A DNA stretch of 64,000 nt from Chlorobiaceae bacterium (GCA_013334335.1 JAAXXR010000003.1:1-64000), one strand, 5' to 3'. Counted from the first letter of the stretch, positions 1 to 10,095 are shown. A program made the numbers and translations. Notes: a model not told the origin generated them from the sequence alone.

Positions 1-90
1 GGGGGGGGATATACAGAGGGGAAATAAAACAAAAGAATGAGAACAAAGGGGGGAGGCAGCCGAGCAGCCATGAGCAACATCCCGGGGGAA

Positions 91-1476
91 TCAGGTTGAC
101 GGTTGAGCGGGAGCTATCCTGCCAAGGGACTTTTCCAGTTCGACCGATGCCACCAGGTAGTCATAGACCGCCTGCAGGTAGTTGGTTTTCGCCGTGTTGA
201 GCTGCAGTTCCGCATCCGTCAGTTCGAGTCTCGAACCGATCCCCTCACGCATACGCAAGGTGGTGATCCGGTAGCTTCGCTCGGCAACGCTGATGGTTCT
301 CGATTGCACCTCGATGCGCTTCCGCGCTTCCAGCAGGTTCCAGAGCCGGATCTCGACATCGGCCCGCACCTTTTCCTTCAGCTCTTCAAGCCTTGTTCTG
401 GTCTGCATTCTGTTGATCTTGGACTGCTCGATCTTCGCGCTCGTCCCGAAACCCGAAAAAATCGGCACCGAAAGCTGCAACCCGACCGATGAGGTGGTCG
501 GCCACCCATTCACGTCAGGCGACTGGTCATCGTTAAACTGCGACTGCATCTGCATCTGGCCGAACGCGGACAGCGACGGCATGCCTTCGGAACGGACCGC
601 GGTGACCTTTTCATCCTCTGCCTCCAGCTGCAAGGTGAGACTCCTGACATCCGGTCGGTTCTTGAGCGCTTCGGCATAGGCGGTCGGCAGGTCGGCCGGA
701 ACCGGTCGGTCCTGATAGAGTAACCGGTCGGTAAGCTCAAGCTCGGTCTCCTGTTCGATGCCCATGACGCTCTTGAGTCTCGTCGACGCGGTCATCACGG
801 AACTCCTGGCCCTGATCAGGTCAGGCTTGAGGTTCTCGACGGAAAGGTAGGCCTTCAGGGTGTCGATGTCGGCCGCGACCCCCTGCCTGAACAGGGCGTT
901 CGTATCCCTTCTCGACTCGTCCCATCGGGCGATGCTCTGCTCGACCAGCACAAGCTTTTCCCTGGCGATCAGGGCATCGAAATAGGCTTTGCGGATATTG
1001 GCCTCGACATCGGCGCTCGACTGCCGGAACGACTCCTTGCTGATCTTCTTCACCAGCGAAGAGGCCCTGATGCCAGCGATGGCTGAAAGCTTGAAGATGT
1101 TCTGGTCGACCCTGAGGGTTCCGACGACCGAGTTGTCGCTGCCGATCCTGATCGGTCCCGAAATACCCGGGAAGGTGTTCTCAGGAAGGAAGAGCAGCGA
1201 CGGCTCGATCGTTCTGGTGTACGTGACACTCGACGTGACATGCGGCAGCACCTCGGCCCAAGACTCGCGGGCCTTCTGGCCGGCCATCCGCTGATCGAGC
1301 CTGGCGATCTCGAGTTCCCGGTTCCGCTTCATTCCTATGCCCACAGCATCCTCAATGCTGATAACGAGACGGGACGCCGGCTTGGGTGCAGGTTTATCCA
1401 CCGCCCAAACCGTCCCGATGGACGTCATGAAAAGCAGCATGAAAGCGGTAAACCTCGAAATGATGACGGAGTTCAT
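91..1476 (-). CDS. TolC-family outer membrane efflux channel
   Basis: Encodes a 461-residue outer membrane factor. Trimers of this family form a beta-barrel in the outer membrane continued by a periplasmic alpha-helical tunnel, and carry substrates of tripartite efflux pumps or type I secretion systems. The ATG at 1476 was chosen because it opens a signal peptide (hydrophobic core ISRFTAFMLLFMTSIGTVWA) and has AAGG 8 nt upstream; the frame is open to 1548 but that extension has no signal-like character. Two tandem TolC repeats are visible, roughly residues 30-230 and 250-450, with the typical second-repeat stretch SVPIFSGFGTSAKIEQSK. No adaptor or pump gene is inside the window, so the transported substrate cannot be inferred. 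The gene starts 68 nt after the stop of rarA, so they may share a transcript. Confidence 0.92.
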   Translation of the reverse strand: MNSVIISRFTAFMLLFMTSIGTVWAVDKPAPKPASRLVISIEDAVGIGMKRNRELEIARLDQRMAGQKARESWAEVLPHVTSSVTYTRTIEPSLLFLPENTFPGISGPIRIGSDNSVVGTLRVDQNIFKLSAIAGIRASSLVKKISKESFRQSSADVEANIRKAYFDALIAREKLVLVEQSIARWDESRRDTNALFRQGVAADIDTLKAYLSVENLKPDLIRARSSVMTASTRLKSVMGIEQETELELTDRLLYQDRPVPADLPTAYAEALKNRPDVRSLTLQLEAEDEKVTAVRSEGMPSLSAFGQMQMQSQFNDDQSPDVNGWPTTSSVGLQLSVPIFSGFGTSAKIEQSKINRMQTRTRLEELKEKVRADVEIRLWNLLEARKRIEVQSRTISVAERSYRITTLRMREGIGSRLELTDAELQLNTAKTNYLQAVYDYLVASVELEKSLGRIAPAQPST

Positions 1477-1544
1477 TTGAAAGACCTTGTTTAAGGGAGC
1501 AACCATTCTCCTGCAAATATAGCCCAACCGGCCCACTCGGCCAA

Positions 1545-2891
1545 TCACTCTTCGTAACGCCCTTTCCAGAGGGCCTCGAGCCGCTCCTTCAGATACTTTT
1601 CCCTTCCCTCCGCACCAGGCCGGTAATAAGCCTTCGGATCGATCTCGGCCGGAAAGTAGCGCTCCTGCACGAAATGGCCGGGATAGCTGTGCGGATAGCG
1701 ATAGCCGTCGCCATACCCGATCTGTTTCATGAAATCGGTCGGTGCGTTACGGAGGTAGAGCGGCACCACCAGTTGACCGGCGGCCTTTACGGCAGCCAAT
1801 GCCTCGCCCAGCGCGGCGTAACTTGCGTTCGACTTCGGACAACAGGCCAGGTAGGTGGCCCCCTGGGCCAGGTTGATGCGCGCTTCGGGCATGCCGATCA
1901 CTTCCACGGCATGGAACACCGACATGGCCAGCGTGATCGCATAGGGATCGGCGTTGCCGACATCCTCGCTGGCAAAAATCACCATGCGCCTGGCGATGAA
2001 CTTCGGTTCCTCCCCACCTTCGATCATCTTCGACATCCAGATGAGCGCCGCATCGGGATCAGAGCCTCGAAGCGACTTGATGAAGGCCGACACTGTATCG
2101 TAATGCGCTTCTCCCCCCTTGTCGTACTCCGGGGCGCGATGCTGGAGCGCCTGCTCGAAAAGCCGGCGATCAAGCCGGGCGCTGACGGCACCTCGAGGAA
2201 GGAGCGAGAGCGCCGCTTCGATGGCGTTCAGCGCCTTTCGGGCGTCCCCCCCCGCGTACTGCAGCAGAAACTCCATGTCAGCCACCTCGACGCCTGCCGC
2301 GGAGAGCGTCTCGTCGCTTCCGATGGCTCGTTCGACGACCCGGCGGACATCTTCATTCCCGAGCGGCTGGAGGATATACACCTGCATCCTGGAGAGCAGG
2401 GCACGGTTCACCTCGAACGAGGGATTCTCGGTCGTGGCACCAATGAGCACGATCAGCCCCTGCTCTATGGCATGCAGGAGGGTGTCCTGCTGCGCCTTGT
2501 TGAAGCGGTGGATCTCGTCGATGAAAAGCAGCGTCTGGCGCCCTTCGATCCGGCGGGTCTTCTCGGCCGTCTCGAGCACCCGGCGGACATCCTTCACGCC
2601 GGCATCGGTGGCCGAGAGCTGCTCGAACCGGTAGTTCAACGACCGGGCGCACACCTCGGCGAGCGTGGTCTTTCCCGAACCCGGAGGTCCCCAGAAGATC
2701 ATTGAGGGAACCCTTCCCTGCGCAAGATATCGCCTCACCGGCCCATCCGGGCCTGCCAGGTGCTCCTGGCCGAACAGTTCGTCGATATGCATCGGCCTGA
2801 CCCGCTCGGCAAGAGGCTGGAAGCCCCGGGCTCCTTTGTCGGCTCCGGAGCGACCGAAAAGATCCTGCTGTGAAAGATCGCCGGCCATCAT
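1545..2891 (-). CDS. rarA: Replication-associated recombination protein A (RarA/MgsA), AAA+ ATPase
   Basis: A 448-residue clamp-loader-like AAA+ ATPase of the RarA/MgsA/WRNIP1 family, which acts at stalled replication forks and interacts with single-strand binding protein. Walker A is GPPGSGKTT, Walker [17 protein letters not shown], and sensor 1 [12 protein letters not shown]. The C-terminal tetramerisation region holds the family stretch [20 protein letters not shown]. The start is ATG 2891, which overlaps the TGA of ribE as ATGA and indicates translational coupling; a second ATG follows immediately at 2888. The frame is open further upstream but that part overlaps ribE out of frame. The length is normal for the family and all catalytic motifs are intact. 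Confidence 0.96.
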   Translation of the reverse strand: MMAGDLSQQDLFGRSGADKGARGFQPLAERVRPMHIDELFGQEHLAGPDGPVRRYLAQGRVPSMIFWGPPGSGKTTLAEVCARSLNYRFEQLSATDAGVKDVRRVLETAEKTRRIEGRQTLLFIDEIHRFNKAQQDTLLHAIEQGLIVLIGATTENPSFEVNRALLSRMQVYILQPLGNEDVRRVVERAIGSDETLSAAGVEVADMEFLLQYAGGDARKALNAIEAALSLLPRGAVSARLDRRLFEQALQHRAPEYDKGGEAHYDTVSAFIKSLRGSDPDAALIWMSKMIEGGEEPKFIARRMVIFASEDVGNADPYAITLAMSVFHAVEVIGMPEARINLAQGATYLACCPKSNASYAALGEALAAVKAAGQLVVPLYLRNAPTDFMKQIGYGDGYRYPHSYPGHFVQERYFPAEIDPKAYYRPGAEGREKYLKERLEALWKGRYEE

Positions 2892-3541
2892 GAAAAGCCC
2901 TGCTCCGAAAGCCACGACTCACTGATGCGGCTCCCCTTGCCTGAGGCCCCGGACTGCTGCTGGCGTGCAACATACTTGCCGAGGATGTCGAACTCGAGGT
3001 TGACTTCGCTTCCCTCCCGAAGTCCAGCGATGGTGGTGTTGCCGAGGGTATAGGGAATGAGGGCCACCGTCAGGAGTGACGGCTCGACGCAAGCGACCGT
3101 AAGGCTCACGCCGTCGATCGAGATCGAACCGACCGGCACGATCCATGAGTCGAACCCGGCAGGATAGGAGATCGAAACCGTTCGGCTCTCCCCTGACTCA
3201 ACGAGACGCGCCACCCTGCCCACACAATCCACGTGGCCAAGCACGAAGTGCCCGCCGAGCCGGTCCATCGGTCGCACCGCCCGCTCGAGATTGACATTCG
3301 TACCGGTGCGGAACGAACCGAGGGTGCTCTTCTTCAGGGTCTCGGCGACGGTATCCACCTCGAACCATCCCTGCCCACAAGCTACGACCGTCTGGCAGGC
3401 ACCGTTCACGCTCACGCTCTCGTCCACCGCGAGATCGCCGAACTCGGCGGCCGACGTATAGTTCACCCTGAGCCTCAGGCCGCCGCCTCTGGGCGCGCTC
3501 CCGGCGACCGTGCCGACATCCTTGACAATTCCTGTAAACAT
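2888..3541 (-). CDS. ribE: Riboflavin synthase, alpha subunit
   Basis: A 217-residue cytoplasmic enzyme that dismutates two 6,7-dimethyl-8-ribityllumazine molecules to riboflavin and a pyrimidine product, the last step of riboflavin synthesis. The N-terminus [10 protein letters not shown] is diagnostic. There are two lumazine-binding barrels, about residues 1-95 and 96-200; the second begins [12 protein letters not shown]. The C-terminal tail after about residue 195 is longer and more polar than usual. The stop codon overlaps the rarA start. ribD is also in the window (13347-14459) but in a separate transcription unit, so riboflavin genes are dispersed here. No FMN-riboswitch-like structure was recognised in the 271 nt upstream. 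Confidence 0.96.
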   Translation of the reverse strand: MFTGIVKDVGTVAGSAPRGGGLRLRVNYTSAAEFGDLAVDESVSVNGACQTVVACGQGWFEVDTVAETLKKSTLGSFRTGTNVNLERAVRPMDRLGGHFVLGHVDCVGRVARLVESGESRTVSISYPAGFDSWIVPVGSISIDGVSLTVACVEPSLLTVALIPYTLGNTTIAGLREGSEVNLEFDILGKYVARQQQSGASGKGSRISESWLSEQGFS

Positions 3542-3812
3542 GCAGTAGCCTCACTCTTGCTTTCGCTGAACAACCTGGTCATTCAAGGTAAGAAAAAAAC
3601 GACAACCACCCGTGAGAGCGATCAGGCCCGCCTGGCAGATCAACTCCTCGCCGGATGCACGGGAACGTGAACGTGGAAGAACCCAGCCGGCGAAGTCCGG
3701 CATATGCGGTCGGGTACCGGGATGCCGGCGGCGAAGCAGGATGACGCGCGGCAGTGACGCCACCAGGGACACCATCGCGGTGGGACATCTGAAGTTTCCG
3801 GAGAAGAGGGGG
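3542..3812. other. Intergenic region with a doubtful small ORF (3551-3775, minus)
   Basis: Lies between the amylase stop and the ribE start, both on the minus strand. One minus-strand frame from ATG 3775 to TGA 3551 encodes 74 residues (MVSLVASLPRVILLRR at the N-terminus) and ends 10 nt before ribE. It has no clear ribosome binding site and no recognisable family, so it is not called as a gene. The leader of ribE contains GAGTGAGG about 6 nt before its ATG. Confidence 0.2.
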
Positions 3813-5780
3813 TTACCGGTAAACCACAAAACCGCCCGACGGCACCGTGATCCTGACGGTCGCACCGCACCCCTTCCATTCGATGGGCACCGCAAGGCCC
3901 TCCTGTGATTCGTCTGTCGACAGGACACAGGTCATCGGCCGACCCTGTTCGTGAAGCTTCCGGTCTATGACCACCGAGACCGTCAACGTCCGGTCGAGGC
4001 TGGTGTTGATGGCGCAGAGGCACTCCGAATCGGCCATGATGCGCGACCATGCCACGACCCAGAACAGATTACCGTTGACCGGCTGCGGATACCAGAAGTC
4101 GCCGTCGCGTCCGCTTTCCGAGACCTGTCGCAGGTACTGGCGCCCCCTGCGGAGGGCAATCTCGCGGTTGCGCAGTTCGCACAATCTCCCGACGAAGCGG
4201 TAGACCTCGTGCCCTTCGTCGAAAAAGTGGCGTCCCTGGCTTTGGTGTGTCCCGAACTGCCCGCCGAACATGCACTCCCGCATGAACACGTCGCCAAACG
4301 AATCGTCGCCGCTCCGCAGGTCGGCGCCGTCGAAAGCCTGTTCGGTGCCGTAGTAGATGCAGGGGATACCCGCTGTCGCCAGGTTCAGCCCCAGGGCAAG
4401 CTTCAGGCGACGGGAACTTTCGGGATTGTCGCCGCAAAACCGGTACTTGCGTTGCAGCCCGACCTGATCGTGGTCGTCGATCATGGTCACGATATGTTTC
4501 GAGTACCACTGATGGCTGTTCTTGCCGTCCAGAAGGCTGTTCATGAAGAGGTCGAAATATCCCTCCTGGTCGATGGTGTCGGGATGTCCGGGACTGCGCT
4601 GCCCCTTGGCCAGAAACTCGAGCTTGTCCGGCAGGTCGTCGATGCCGAGCGCGGCGTCGAGACCCGTTTTGTCAAGAATCTCGATAGCCCGCGAACGTCC
4701 CCCGGTTATCTCGCCGATCACCGCGAAATTCTCCTTGCCGATCGACTGGGCAAACTCATGGATGCCGGTGACGAAATAACGCACGGCTCCAGGCTCCATG
4801 TGCTTGACGGTATCGAGCCGGAATCCATCGATGTCGGTCAGGGCGATCCAGTAACGGTAGACCTTGACCAGATGATCGAGAGCCTCGGATGGCCTGAACT
4901 CCCGAATTCGCCGCAGAAGGTCCCAGCTCGATGCCGGGTCCTTGATGGTCGTACCGAGGTCGATCTCCTTCAGGGAGCAGAAATCGCCGTCGAGATACTC
5001 CGGATAGCCATCCCAGTCGCGGATCTCGCCGCGACGTGACCACGTCGATTCCTGCTGGAACTCCACCGGCCAGACCGCACCATCCGGCCATGCTCCCGCC
5101 CGGGCCTCGCCTTCCCCCTCGCCGAAGGGCACGCTTCCGGGATCATCCCGTCTCAGGCGATACCCGTCGACCGGCCACTGTCGACCATCCTGGTAAAAAC
5201 GGCGCTGATTGTCCCGGTATGCAAAAACGTCTCCGGCATGGTTGACGATGATGTCGAGAATCACCCTGATGCCCGACTCGTGTGCCGCAGCCACGAACTC
5301 CCGAAGCTCCTCCCTGGTGCCGAAATGAGGATCGACGTCAAGGAAGTTCTGGATTCCGTAGCCATGGTAGTCGCCGCTGCCGGTGACCTGCCTGAAGACC
5401 GGACTCACCCACACGGCCGTCACACCAAGCCGGCTGAGATAACCGAGCTTGTCCTTCAGTCCAGCGATCGTGCCGCCGCACCATCCCCGGCCCGCCTCGA
5501 ACCATGCGTCCCTGGGGGCATTGCCGTTGTCCGCAGGAGCCGAAAACAGCGGGGTGGTTCGCCCCGCTCCCGGCACGTCGACCGGAGCTGCATACCGGTC
5601 GGAAAAGCCCCCGAACTCATGGCCATCCGAAAATCGGTCAAGCATGAGGAAATAGAGCACCCCGTCTTCCCATGAGGAGGGAGAGGGGTGATAGCTCCTG
5701 GCGGCAGTCAGATTTTCGAGATCGATATCGGCCAACGATCGCTGCACCGGTGCGTCATCCTGAAGGGGAGCTGTCGACAT
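3813..5780 (-). CDS. GH13-family alpha-amylase / alpha-glucan-acting enzyme
   Basis: A 655-residue glycoside hydrolase family 13 protein with a (beta/alpha)8 barrel over about residues 35-520 and a C-terminal beta-sandwich ending VPSGGFVVYR. The four conserved GH13 regions are present: VILDIIVNHAGDV (region I), GFRLDTVKHM with the nucleophile Asp (II), FAVIGEITGG with the acid/base Glu (III) and TMIDDHDQV with the third Asp (IV). There is no signal peptide, so it probably acts on internal alpha-glucan such as glycogen, which green sulfur bacteria store. The N-terminal 30 residues look unstructured. Exact specificity (amylase, maltogenic or transferase activity) cannot be told from motifs alone. 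It lies 105 nt downstream of tpx. Confidence 0.9.
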   Translation of the reverse strand: MSTAPLQDDAPVQRSLADIDLENLTAARSYHPSPSSWEDGVLYFLMLDRFSDGHEFGGFSDRYAAPVDVPGAGRTTPLFSAPADNGNAPRDAWFEAGRGWCGGTIAGLKDKLGYLSRLGVTAVWVSPVFRQVTGSGDYHGYGIQNFLDVDPHFGTREELREFVAAAHESGIRVILDIIVNHAGDVFAYRDNQRRFYQDGRQWPVDGYRLRRDDPGSVPFGEGEGEARAGAWPDGAVWPVEFQQESTWSRRGEIRDWDGYPEYLDGDFCSLKEIDLGTTIKDPASSWDLLRRIREFRPSEALDHLVKVYRYWIALTDIDGFRLDTVKHMEPGAVRYFVTGIHEFAQSIGKENFAVIGEITGGRSRAIEILDKTGLDAALGIDDLPDKLEFLAKGQRSPGHPDTIDQEGYFDLFMNSLLDGKNSHQWYSKHIVTMIDDHDQVGLQRKYRFCGDNPESSRRLKLALGLNLATAGIPCIYYGTEQAFDGADLRSGDDSFGDVFMRECMFGGQFGTHQSQGRHFFDEGHEVYRFVGRLCELRNREIALRRGRQYLRQVSESGRDGDFWYPQPVNGNLFWVVAWSRIMADSECLCAINTSLDRTLTVSVVIDRKLHEQGRPMTCVLSTDESQEGLAVPIEWKGCGATVRITVPSGGFVVYR

Positions 5781-5828
5781 GGGAATCTTCGGTTGTGGTT
5801 GAACGAAAAACTGGATTTGCAGGAGATC

Positions 5829-5864
5829 GAAGGCCTTGCCGTCCGCGGAAATGGCAAGGCCTTC
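5829..5864 (-). terminator. Hairpin downstream of tpx (terminator-like, no U-tract)
   Basis: A perfect 12-bp inverted repeat (GAAGGCCTTGCC pairing with GGCAAGGCCTTC) with a 12-nt loop, 22 nt after the tpx stop. There is no T-tract on either side, so it may act as an RNA-stabilising 3' end rather than a classical intrinsic terminator. Confidence 0.6.
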
Positions 5865-5885
5865 GTTGGAGCTGAAACGCCGGCT

Positions 5886-6386
5886 TCAGCCGAGCGACGC
5901 TATCGCTTTGGCATAATCAGGCTCCTGAACGATCTCCGGCACCTGCTCGGCATAGAGCACCTTGCCGGAACCGTCGGTGACGATCACCGCCCTCGACAGC
6001 AAACCGTTGAGCGGTCCGTCAACGATGCCAACGCCGTAGCTCCGTCCGAACTCCGGTGAACGGAAGGAGGAAAGCGACACGACGTTCTCGATTCCTTCGG
6101 CCACGCAGAACCGGCTATGGGCGAACGGAAGATCGCCGGAAATGCAGAGCACCACGGTGTCGCCCTGCGATGCGGCATCCTGGTTGAAGCGCCTGACCGA
6201 GGCGGCGCACACCGGGGTGTCGAGACTCGGAAAAATGTTCAGCACCAGCTTCTTGCCTGCAAAATCGGCAAGCGAAGCATCGGAAAGATCGCTTCTGACG
6301 AGCGTGAACGGCGGCAAGACGCTGCCGACGGCCGGAAGCTGGCCAGCGGTGTTGATTGCATTGCCTTTAAGGGTGATCGTTGCCAT
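5886..6386 (-). CDS. tpx: Thiol peroxidase (atypical 2-Cys peroxiredoxin)
   Basis: A 166-residue Tpx-type peroxiredoxin that reduces hydroperoxides in the cytoplasm with thioredoxin as electron donor. The start at ATG 6386 (MATITLKGN) matches the usual Tpx N-terminus; the open frame continues to 6431 but without family similarity. The peroxidatic cysteine sits in the active-site loop SLDTPVCAASVRRF, and the resolving cysteine in the Tpx signature LPFAHSRFCVAEG. No strong Shine-Dalgarno sequence is visible. For an anaerobic phototroph this is a defence against peroxide. A 12-bp hairpin follows the stop codon. Confidence 0.95.
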   Translation of the reverse strand: MATITLKGNAINTAGQLPAVGSVLPPFTLVRSDLSDASLADFAGKKLVLNIFPSLDTPVCAASVRRFNQDAASQGDTVVLCISGDLPFAHSRFCVAEGIENVVSLSSFRSPEFGRSYGVGIVDGPLNGLLSRAVIVTDGSGKVLYAEQVPEIVQEPDYAKAIASLG

Positions 6387-6540
6387 GGTGTTGACGGATT
6401 GGATGTTTTTGGAAGTAGCGGCTGAGAACACTCCTCCTCAACCCTGCCCGAAGGCTTCTAAGTTCCTGCAAGTCAATAAAAATAAGGAGAATACCGCTGT
6501 AAACCAAGCACTACGCAAGGGCCCGACACGCTACTATCCA

Positions 6541-9500
6541 CTATCCATTATCAACTCCCCCCTTGTCCCTGAACCGTTCCAGGCCTTCACGGATCCTCCG
6601 GTAGACCTCGCTCCAGTCGCCCACCCTACCCTGGCGATAGAGGCGGACCGTCGGATACCAGGGGCTCTCCTCCCGGTCGAGCAGCCATCGCCAGTCCGGG
6701 ATGAACGGCAGCATGATCCAGACCGGTTTGCCGAGCGCCGCCGCAAGGTGGGCTACGCTCGTGTCGATCGTGACGACCAGGTCCAGCAGGTCACACAGGG
6801 CTGCCGTATCGGTGAAGTCGACGAGCAACTCACCGAAATGGAGAACCCTTCCTGCCGGCGACAGTGCCTGCATATCGGAGGGGCGAACCTCTTTCTGGAG
6901 GCTGAAGTACTGGATGCCTTCAGGAAGGTGCCCCAGCAGCTGGTCGAGCGGCATGCTGCGGTTGTGGTCGTTCAGGTGTTCCGCCCGGCCGCTCCAGGCA
7001 ATGCCGACCCTCGGTTTTCGCTTCTGGCCGAGCCGACGGGCCCATGCTTCCCGCCGTTCGGAATTGCTGAAAAGGTACCGCTCCCCTGACGGTATGGTCT
7101 CAAGCCTGGTCCTGAAGGAAAGCGGTAAGCTCAGCAACGGGCAATGCAGGTCGAATGGTGGAATCGCCTCACCCCTGGCGATCACCAGGTCGGCACCGTC
7201 GACCTGCCTGAGCAGGTTGAGCAGCGGCGGATCGACCTCCAGGATCACCGTCGCCCCAAGCGCCTTGACCATCTTCACGTACCGGCAGAACTGCAGCGAA
7301 TCGCCCAGCCCCTGTTCGCTGTGCAGCAGGATGGTCCTGCCTTCGAGCGGTTCCTTGCCGAGCCAGAATGGCTGGGGGAAATTGCGCATCGGCTGCGGGG
7401 AGCTGTCACGCTTCCATCGCCATTCATAGAGTTCGAAACCCTGTTCGAGTTCGCCGAGGAGCAGCAGGTCCAGCGATTTGTTCCAGTAGACGTCCCAGTA
7501 GTCCGGTTTGATCGTAAGCGCTTTCTCGTAGCATTCGAACGCAATATCGAACCGTTTGAGCGCACGGAAGGTGATTGCCCGGTTGAAATGGGTCACGGCA
7601 AGCCCGGAATCGAGCGTGAGCGCCATCCCGTAGTTCTTCAGGGCCTCGTCGTAGCGCGCCAGTTCCTGCAGGGCGAGCCCCTGGTCCGAATAGTAACCGG
7701 CGTTGCCGGGATCGAGTTCGATCGCCTGGCCGATCAGTTCGATCGCAGTTTCAAAGTCGCGCATCCGGTAAGCGATGACTCCCAGCAGATGCAGGTTGTC
7801 CCCCGTCTGAGGCTGCTGTTCGATCAGCTCTTTCGCCCTGGTGTAGGACTCAAATGCCGGACCATGCATCATGAACTCACGCAGGACGTTGGCCCGGTTC
7901 AGGTGCGTGATGGCAAGGTCGGGATCGATTGACAGCGCCTTGTCGTAGCACTCCAGGGCCGCATCGAAGCGACGCAGGCCCTGCAGGGCGAACCCCCTGT
8001 CGGAAGAGTAGACGGCATGATACGGATTGATCGAGATTGCCCGGCCGATCAGGTCAGCCGCCCGTTCGAGGTTTTTCCTGCGATACTCGAGGAGGCCAAG
8101 CAGATGGAGCGAGTCGGCGTCATCCGGCCTGGTTTCAAGTATGGCGGCAGCCAAGGCGTCACTCCGCTCCGCCTCGACCTCCCGTTTCAGCAGCCTGAGT
8201 ACGTAGCCCCGGTTCAGCTGCGTGATGGCAAGGCCGGGATCGAACCGCAGGGCCGCTTCGTAGGATGCAAGCGCCTCCTCGTAACGCCGGAGCTCCTGGA
8301 GTGCAAGTCCCCGGTCCGAAAGGCACGGCGGACTGCCGGGGTCGAGCGCAAGGGAACGATCAAACAGGCTGAGGGCTTCCCGACAGCGCTTGCGTCGAAA
8401 CTCGATGGCCCCCAAGATATGCAGCGATTCGGGGCTTTCAGGTTGCGCTGCAAGCATCGCGGCTGCCAACCGGTCGCTCTCCAGGGCTGCAGCCGGGTTG
8501 CCGAGCGTCCTGAGGATATGGCCGCGGTTCAGCTGGGCGACCAACAGGAGCGGATCGATCGACAGGGCCCGGTCAAAGCTCATCAGGGCTTCATCGTAGC
8601 GTCGCAGCTCCTGCAACGCCAACCCGAGTTCGAGGTGCCATGACGGTTGTTCCGGCCTGATCGCCCCGGCCTGGCTGAAAAGCTCCACGGCTTTCGCCAG
8701 GTTCCCCTTCCGGCGCTCGAGCACGCCAAGCCGGTAGAGCGACTCGGCGTCCGTCGACTGGCCTCTGAGAAGAGTCTCGGCGATGCCGTAGCTATCTCCG
8801 GCTGCAGCGGCTCGGTTGAGTTCCGTCAGGACGTCGCCCCGGTTCAGGTGGGTAATCGCCAACCCGGGGTCGAGTGAAAGTGCCCGGTCGTAGTGCTCGA
8901 GCGCCTCTTCGAACCGACCGAGCAGCTGGAGGGCGTAGCCCCGGTCAGAGTGGTACGCCGCATGCCGGGGGGCGGCGGCAATGGCCTGGCCGATCAGATC
9001 GGCCGCGCCCGAGAAATCGCCCCGCTGGCAGGCAATGACGCCAAGCATGTGCAGGGCGTCCGTTTGCGCAGGTACGGCGGCAAGCAGTTCTTTGAACAAC
9101 CGTTCTGCAGCGTCGAAGTCACCCTGCCGGTGCAGCAGAAGCGCTTCCGGCAGGATCGCCTGGAAAGCATCCGGGCCTTGTTGACCCGGAGCAGCAGTGG
9201 CGATGGTCTGCGTGCCCGGCATCCGGCGAACCATACCGCAACGGTACTGGTAATCGAAGCCGGGATAGGCGGAAGGTAGGCTCACTGCCTCCGCCATGGG
9301 ACGGAACAGGGCCTGGACACCGCCAGCGAGGCCGAAGGCGCGGGCCGAGACGAAACCGGCATGACGCTCGTCAAGCGAGTAGGCTTCAACGGCGGACGCG
9401 AGCACCAGGAAGCTGGCCAGTTGCCGGATCGCAGCACCGAACCGGTCCCCAGCCGGCGACTGGCCGTAGCTACCGAAAAGCCCGGAGAGCGGCGTTGCCC

Positions 9501-10095
9501 CGGGATTCCGCCTGAGCCACTGCTGCACAAGGGCTTCGTCGTCGGAATCAAGCAGGGCGTCAGGAACGGTTCGCTGCAGCTCATTCCAGCGATCTGTTTG
9601 TCCCGGCCGCCCGGAACCCGACAAGCAGACGACCGGTCGTTTTTCAGGGATTTTCTCCAGCAGGTTCCTCAGCGCCTCGACCGCCTCGGGGGTCAACCGG
9701 AGATGCTCCTTCAGGAGCTGGTAATCGCCGGCGGGTGCACCGAATCCTCCATAAACCCAGACCGGCTCGCGATGAAACCCTTCCCGGGGATCGTACGAGG
9801 GTGCTGCGGCCATCGGGAAGTGAGGTTCGTCGATTTCAAAACGATGAGGACCGTGGCGCCACCAGGCAGGATAGATCTCGAGCCCTGCCGGAACCTGGCT
9901 GGCCGAGCTCACGTAGGGCTGGTCAACCAGGGTGAAATATCGATAAAAACCGCCGGAGGCATCCGGCCAGAAGGGATCGTCCCAGTCGACCAGCAACGCC
10001 CTGTTGAACTGAGAGGCCATCGTGACCGTCGAGGCAAGAGCCTGCATCCGGTCTCCGAACGCTTCGCAACCCTTGCCGATGAGGTAACGGTTCAT
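6541..10095 (-). CDS. Large fusion: NodZ-like fucosyltransferase region + TPR array + GT9/GT41-like domain
   Basis: An 1184-residue protein in three parts. Residues 1-310 resemble NodZ/GT23-type fucosyltransferases: an N-terminal FGDRMQALASTVTMASQF followed by RALLVDW, and a later SARAFGLAGGVQALF stretch. Residues about 320-900 are at least a dozen consecutive TPRs, recognisable from repeated blocks such as ALEHYDRALSLDPGLAITHL. Residues about 920-1184 form a glycosyltransferase B-fold of the GT9/TPR type, with LLHSEQGLGDSLQFCRY and the nucleotide-sugar site TIDTSVAHLAAALGKPVW. The start at ATG 10095 opens the NodZ-like segment; upstream codons look unrelated. There is no signal peptide, so it should act in the cytoplasm. 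It lies 96 nt downstream of a TpsB transporter on the same strand, which suggests that it glycosylates an exported adhesin. That role is inferred. Confidence 0.8.
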   Translation of the reverse strand: MNRYLIGKGCEAFGDRMQALASTVTMASQFNRALLVDWDDPFWPDASGGFYRYFTLVDQPYVSSASQVPAGLEIYPAWWRHGPHRFEIDEPHFPMAAAPSYDPREGFHREPVWVYGGFGAPAGDYQLLKEHLRLTPEAVEALRNLLEKIPEKRPVVCLSGSGRPGQTDRWNELQRTVPDALLDSDDEALVQQWLRRNPGATPLSGLFGSYGQSPAGDRFGAAIRQLASFLVLASAVEAYSLDERHAGFVSARAFGLAGGVQALFRPMAEAVSLPSAYPGFDYQYRCGMVRRMPGTQTIATAAPGQQGPDAFQAILPEALLLHRQGDFDAAERLFKELLAAVPAQTDALHMLGVIACQRGDFSGAADLIGQAIAAAPRHAAYHSDRGYALQLLGRFEEALEHYDRALSLDPGLAITHLNRGDVLTELNRAAAAGDSYGIAETLLRGQSTDAESLYRLGVLERRKGNLAKAVELFSQAGAIRPEQPSWHLELGLALQELRRYDEALMSFDRALSIDPLLLVAQLNRGHILRTLGNPAAALESDRLAAAMLAAQPESPESLHILGAIEFRRKRCREALSLFDRSLALDPGSPPCLSDRGLALQELRRYEEALASYEAALRFDPGLAITQLNRGYVLRLLKREVEAERSDALAAAILETRPDDADSLHLLGLLEYRRKNLERAADLIGRAISINPYHAVYSSDRGFALQGLRRFDAALECYDKALSIDPDLAITHLNRANVLREFMMHGPAFESYTRAKELIEQQPQTGDNLHLLGVIAYRMRDFETAIELIGQAIELDPGNAGYYSDQGLALQELARYDEALKNYGMALTLDSGLAVTHFNRAITFRALKRFDIAFECYEKALTIKPDYWDVYWNKSLDLLLLGELEQGFELYEWRWKRDSSPQPMRNFPQPFWLGKEPLEGRTILLHSEQGLGDSLQFCRYVKMVKALGATVILEVDPPLLNLLRQVDGADLVIARGEAIPPFDLHCPLLSLPLSFRTRLETIPSGERYLFSNSERREAWARRLGQKRKPRVGIAWSGRAEHLNDHNRSMPLDQLLGHLPEGIQYFSLQKEVRPSDMQALSPAGRVLHFGELLVDFTDTAALCDLLDLVVTIDTSVAHLAAALGKPVWIMLPFIPDWRWLLDREESPWYPTVRLYRQGRVGDWSEVYRRIREGLERFRDKGGVDNG

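Noticed and set aside
1-8. Run of at least eight G at the window edge
   Set aside because: Could be a phase-variable tract, but it is cut by the window and no reading frame can be linked to it.
1-80. Minus-strand frame from ATG 80 or 71 running off the window edge (MLLMAARLPPPFVLILLFYF)
   Set aside because: It could be the start of a pump component after tolC, but there is no ribosome site and too little sequence to judge.
1674-2705. 343-codon plus-strand ORF opposite rarA
   Set aside because: Antisense shadow; no domain, no ribosome site, and RarA is complete on the other strand.
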